A stretch of DNA of 34,613 nucleotides from contig NZ_RZNY01000017.1 in assembly GCF_003994475.1 (NCBI RefSeq), forward strand, positions 1 through 34,613, given 5' to 3'. The stretch's first letter is position 1; every line of letters starts with the position of its first letter. This stretch comes from Paenibacillus anaericanus. GTDB taxonomy: Bacteria > Bacillota > Bacilli > Paenibacillales > Paenibacillaceae. This document shows, in pieces, positions 32,076-34,613 of the stretch. The translations under genes were made by a program, and so were the position numbers. A model generated the notes under the pieces. That model ran no database searches, had not been told where the DNA came from, and worked only from the letters and a program-made list of their open reading frames with translations.

Positions 32076-32111
32076 TTACAAACAAACGTAGCAAGGAAGA
32101 AGTGAACCAAC

Positions 32112-32489
32112 GTGAATACAATCAAAAAAATAAGTACAGGTGTTTTGCAAGTTACGGTTCTGTTCTTTATATCCATAGCTATGAACAAAATATCTCAGCT
32201 GCTCCATTTACCGATTCCCGGATCGATTCTTGGAATCATCGTCATATTTACTTTATTGAAAACAAATTTGATCAAGCTGGCCTGGATTGAGCAAGGAGCT
32301 AACTGGCTGTTAGCTGAGTTGCTACTCTTCTTTATTCCTTCTGCTGTCGGCGTGATGAAATATATACCGATGCTTGAAAGCGATGGGGTTCGTATACTTA
32401 TCGTAGTCGTTTCTAGTACCTTGATCGTCATGATTTCCTCAGGTCTAATCGCCGTTAGAATTGCTAAGCGAAAGGAGCGGTGGATCTGA
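32112..32489 (+). CDS. cidA: CidA/LrgA family holin-like protein (YwbH-like)
   Basis: 125 residues with four hydrophobic segments. The CidA/LrgA signature is clear: HLPIPGSILGIIVIFTLL and LLLFFIPSAVGVMKYI. These proteins form membrane oligomers linked to cell lysis control, biofilm and, in recent work on homologues, pyruvate or small-acid transport, working with the CidB-type protein of the next gene. The start is GTG; AAGGAAG is 12 bases upstream, a longer spacing than usual. Overlaps the next gene by one base (TGATG). Confidence 0.88.
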   Translation: MNTIKKISTGVLQVTVLFFISIAMNKISQLLHLPIPGSILGIIVIFTLLKTNLIKLAWIEQGANWLLAELLLFFIPSAVGVMKYIPMLESDGVRILIVVVSSTLIVMISSGLIAVRIAKRKERWI

Positions 32490-33172
32490 TGATCACTGGA
32501 TTGCTATATCTCCTCTTCACCCTTGTGATTTACGGGTTATCCAAACGATTATATCGTGTACATCCGAAAGTTTACTTATCACCACTGTTAATTACTCCAC
32601 TCTTTCTAATCATTGTTCTGATGTGGACACAAGTTCCTTACGAGACATATAACTTAGGTGGACAATGGCTCAGTTCGATGCTCCAACCCGCAACAATTGC
32701 TTTTGCCATACCACTGTATAAGTATTACAACGTGCTAAAGAAGCATGCGATAGAAATTCTAGTCAGTGTACTTACAGGTTCCATCGTCGCCATGTTCTCT
32801 TCGGCTTTCATTGCAGAATGGATGCATCTTGATTCTGAGCTAGTAAGCAGTCTAATTCCGCGTTCTGTAACAACACCTATCGCCATGAATGTCTCTCAGA
32901 TTATCGGGGGTGTTCCGAATATTACCGCTGTATTTGTCATCATCACTGGTTTATTAGGAACCGTCATCGGTCCGCTCGTGATGAAGTGGTTTCACATCGA
33001 TAATGAAGTCGCCCGTGGTGTTCTCTTTGGAACAAGTGCACATGGGACAGGAACTTCAAAGGCCTTCGAACTTAGTTCATTAACCGGAACTATTTCCAGT
33101 ATTTCAATGATACTAGCTGCTTTATTCACCTTGGGCGTTGCCCCGATGATTATTTCGCTCTTAATGCATTAA
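32489..33172 (+). CDS. cidB: CidB/LrgB family membrane protein (YwbG-like)
   Basis: 227 residues from the ATG at 32489, which overlaps the upstream stop; AAGGAG lies 11 bases before it, while a GTG at 32480 is only two bases from it. Six or seven membrane helices. The family signature is visible in IPRSVTTPIAMNVSQIIGGVPNITAVFVIITGLLGT and GTSAHGTGTSKAFE. It is the transmembrane partner of the CidA-like protein, with antiholin/pyruvate-uptake functions reported for the family. Confidence 0.9.
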   Translation: MITGLLYLLFTLVIYGLSKRLYRVHPKVYLSPLLITPLFLIIVLMWTQVPYETYNLGGQWLSSMLQPATIAFAIPLYKYYNVLKKHAIEILVSVLTGSIVAMFSSAFIAEWMHLDSELVSSLIPRSVTTPIAMNVSQIIGGVPNITAVFVIITGLLGTVIGPLVMKWFHIDNEVARGVLFGTSAHGTGTSKAFELSSLTGTISSISMILAALFTLGVAPMIISLLMH

Positions 33173-33216
33173 AACTTACTATGTGGTTCCTCTTGTTTAT
33201 ATAGATTCTCCGTTTG

Positions 33217-33253
33217 GACCTTGCCCTTAGTCTCATGGGCAGGGTCATTTTTT
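33217..33253 (+). terminator. Terminator of the cidAB operon
   Basis: GACCTTGCCC (33217-33226) pairs with GGGCAGGGTC (33237-33246), followed by ATTTTTTG. Confidence 0.9.
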
Positions 33254-33321
33254 GATAAGTTAGGAGAACTGACATTCCTTCAAAATCATTTCGCTCTCTC
33301 CGCAAGTCCTGATCAGCAAAC

Positions 33322-33347
33322 AAAAAAAGCCCCGGCTAATCCGAGGC
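33322..33347 (-). terminator. Terminator of the Gfo/Idh oxidoreductase gene
   Basis: On the minus strand GCCTCGG and CCGGGGC pair around a 5-base loop, followed by seven T. Confidence 0.9.
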
Positions 33348-33372
33348 CTTAAATAGTATAAAGTTAATTAAC

Positions 33373-34350
33373 TTACTCGCCGATTTGGACTGGTTTTCCG
33401 GACAATGCTGATTCCAATGCAGCAAAAGTTACTCTCTGTGTTTTCACCGCATCTGCATAATCAGAGAGTATCCGTGAGGTATCTCCAGAGCGTAGTGCGT
33501 GGATAAATGCCTCTGTCTCTGCAGCGTAAGCATTGTTTCCATTTGTATAAGCTGTTTTGACTCCTTGTTCTACTACTTCCAGTCGATTTGAATTCCAATC
33601 CAGAATTCCACTATCCGTATAAAGACTTAATCCGGCCGAACCGACACCGCTTGGAAGAATACAGGTGTTAGAAATATTCGCCACAGCACCACTCTTCAGC
33701 TTCAAAGTAACTGTACCAATATCAGGTACATTTACGTTCTCGTATTTATCTTGAACGACTCGATTACCATAGGCAGCATACACTTCTGTAACTTCACCAG
33801 CCGTATATCGAAGCAAATCGACAACATGAGTCGTCTGTTCGATAAATTGACCGCCCGACCCCTCCTGTCTTCTCCACCAAGCTACGCCAGGCATATCTCC
33901 CATCCAGGTCCCAAGTGCCATACCAATCGTACGACCCTGAAGCAATTCACGTAACCATTGGATCGATTCTTGGTATCTAAAATGATACCCCACTGAATTA
34001 ATCAGTGGCTTCTTGCTCAATTTGTCCAAAATCCCCACAGGAACATCTAAATTCATCCCCAGCGGCTTCTCGACAAAAAAAGGAATTCCCCTTTCAATCA
34101 ATTCTCCCTCAATCTCCCCATGCGACATCGGCGGCACGCAAATGTAGACAGCATCCAATTTCAGGGCATCCAACATATCGCTTAATACAGCAAAACTCCG
34201 AGCTCCGGAATAACGTGAGGCCATCTCCTGTGCCTTCTCAAGGCTCGTCCCACATATAGCAGCAACCTGTACACCTTCTGTTCCTGCCAGGATATCCCCG
34301 TGAACCTTACTAAACCAACCTGTACCGATAATCCCAACATTCAAGGACAT
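33373..34350 (-). CDS. Gfo/Idh/MocA family NAD(P)-dependent oxidoreductase
   Basis: 325 residues. The N-terminal Rossmann fold starts VGIIGTGWFSKVHGD and the family motif EKPLGMN sits near residue 94. The C-terminal alpha/beta domain contains GGQFIEQTTHVVDLLRY, with the conserved catalytic His. Members oxidise or reduce sugars or inositols at a ring hydroxyl with NAD(P); exact substrate unknown because no sugar genes are adjacent. The start is supported by AGGAGGA eight bases before ATG. Its 5' region directly joins a tandem repeat array, and no promoter could be placed between repeat and gene. Confidence 0.9.
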   Translation of the reverse strand: MSLNVGIIGTGWFSKVHGDILAGTEGVQVAAICGTSLEKAQEMASRYSGARSFAVLSDMLDALKLDAVYICVPPMSHGEIEGELIERGIPFFVEKPLGMNLDVPVGILDKLSKKPLINSVGYHFRYQESIQWLRELLQGRTIGMALGTWMGDMPGVAWWRRQEGSGGQFIEQTTHVVDLLRYTAGEVTEVYAAYGNRVVQDKYENVNVPDIGTVTLKLKSGAVANISNTCILPSGVGSAGLSLYTDSGILDWNSNRLEVVEQGVKTAYTNGNNAYAAETEAFIHALRSGDTSRILSDYADAVKTQRVTFAALESALSGKPVQIGE

Positions 34351-34369
34351 AATATGTATTCCTCCTAAA

Positions 34370-34613
34370 AGTTTTGTGAGCGTTACTTCAGTGAATAAGG
34401 TTCGTACAAAACTTACATCGTAAGCATATGCCTAGTTTTGTGAGCATTACTTCCATGATTACGGTCCGTACAAAACTTACATCGTAAGCATATGCCTAGT
34501 TTTGTGAGCATTACTTCCATGATTACGGTCCGTACAAAACTTACATCGTAAGCATATGCCTAGTTTTGTGAGCATTACTTCGGTGATTACGGTTCGTACA
34601 AAACTTGCTCAAA
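34370..34613. repeat. Tandem array of a 64-bp element, four copies, open at the window end
   Basis: Copies start at 34370, 34434, 34498 and 34562 (the last incomplete or diverging after 34606). Copies 2 and 3 are identical over 64 bp; copies 1 and 4 differ at several central positions. Each copy has inverted 8-bp ends AGTTTTGT and ACAAAACT enclosing 28 bp (44 bp in all), then a 20-bp linker that includes GCATATGC and a CTTAC/GTAAG inverted repeat. It sits immediately upstream of the Gfo/Idh ribosome site. No open reading frame of note. Confidence 0.9.

Noticed and set aside
34370..34613. CRISPR array
   Set aside because: The whole 64-bp unit is repeated, linkers included, so there are no unique spacers; no cas genes are near.

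Overview
The window looks like chromosomal DNA of a low-to-moderate-GC Gram-positive spore former, most probably Paenibacillus or a close relative. This rests on AGGAGG-type ribosome sites, frequent TTG and GTG starts, sigma-A-like promoters, and homologues of Bacillus subtilis genes: PerR, NupNOPQ, PdaA, YwbGHI, TcyAB, and a YhfW-like Rieske oxidoreductase. No rRNA, tRNA, phage, transposase or CRISPR array was seen. Gene density is high and almost every transcription unit ends in a visible hairpin terminator.

Layout. 1-8.6 kb, minus strand: a formate/nitrite-type channel (146-976), a water-forming-type NADH oxidase (1236-2597) behind three phased Rex/FNR-like operators, a VanY-type lipoprotein carboxypeptidase, a DEAD-box RNA helicase with an RGG-rich repeat tail, a ThuA-like protein, a HemD-like uroporphyrinogen-III synthase, a winged-helix regulator with a degenerate receiver, and a PerR-type repressor with a Per box over its own promoter. 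8.8-17.5 kb, plus strand: an FAD/Rieske oxidoreductase, a complete BMP-type nucleoside ABC importer (nupNOPQ-like), and a PadR / HAAS-domain / DUF4097 operon. 17.6-19.0 kb, minus strand: a cystine/polar amino acid importer (permease and binding protein, no ATPase). 19.1-24.3 kb, plus strand: a leader region with a 54-codon small ORF and a terminator in front of an ABC-F gene, then a four-gene membrane glycosylation operon. 24.3-32.0 kb, minus strand: a MarR-controlled heterodimeric ABC exporter, a PdaA-like deacetylase, an APC amino acid permease, and a LysR regulator. 32.1-33.2 kb, plus strand: a CidA/CidB (LrgA/LrgB) pair divergent from the LysR gene. 33.4-34.35 kb, minus strand: a Gfo/Idh/MocA oxidoreductase, directly preceded by four tandem copies of a 64-bp element that runs off the window end.

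Themes. Several units concern redox or oxygen status (NADH oxidase, FNT channel, PerR, Rieske protein, HemD). Others concern envelope and antibiotic stress (VanY, PdaA, ABC-F, MarR/ABC exporter, glycosylation operon, DUF4097 operon, Cid proteins). The strongest points for follow-up are the putative attenuator leader of the ABC-F gene, the helically phased operator triplet at the NADH oxidase promoter, the tandem 64-bp repeats, and the PerR protein with Glu in place of the sensing Asp.
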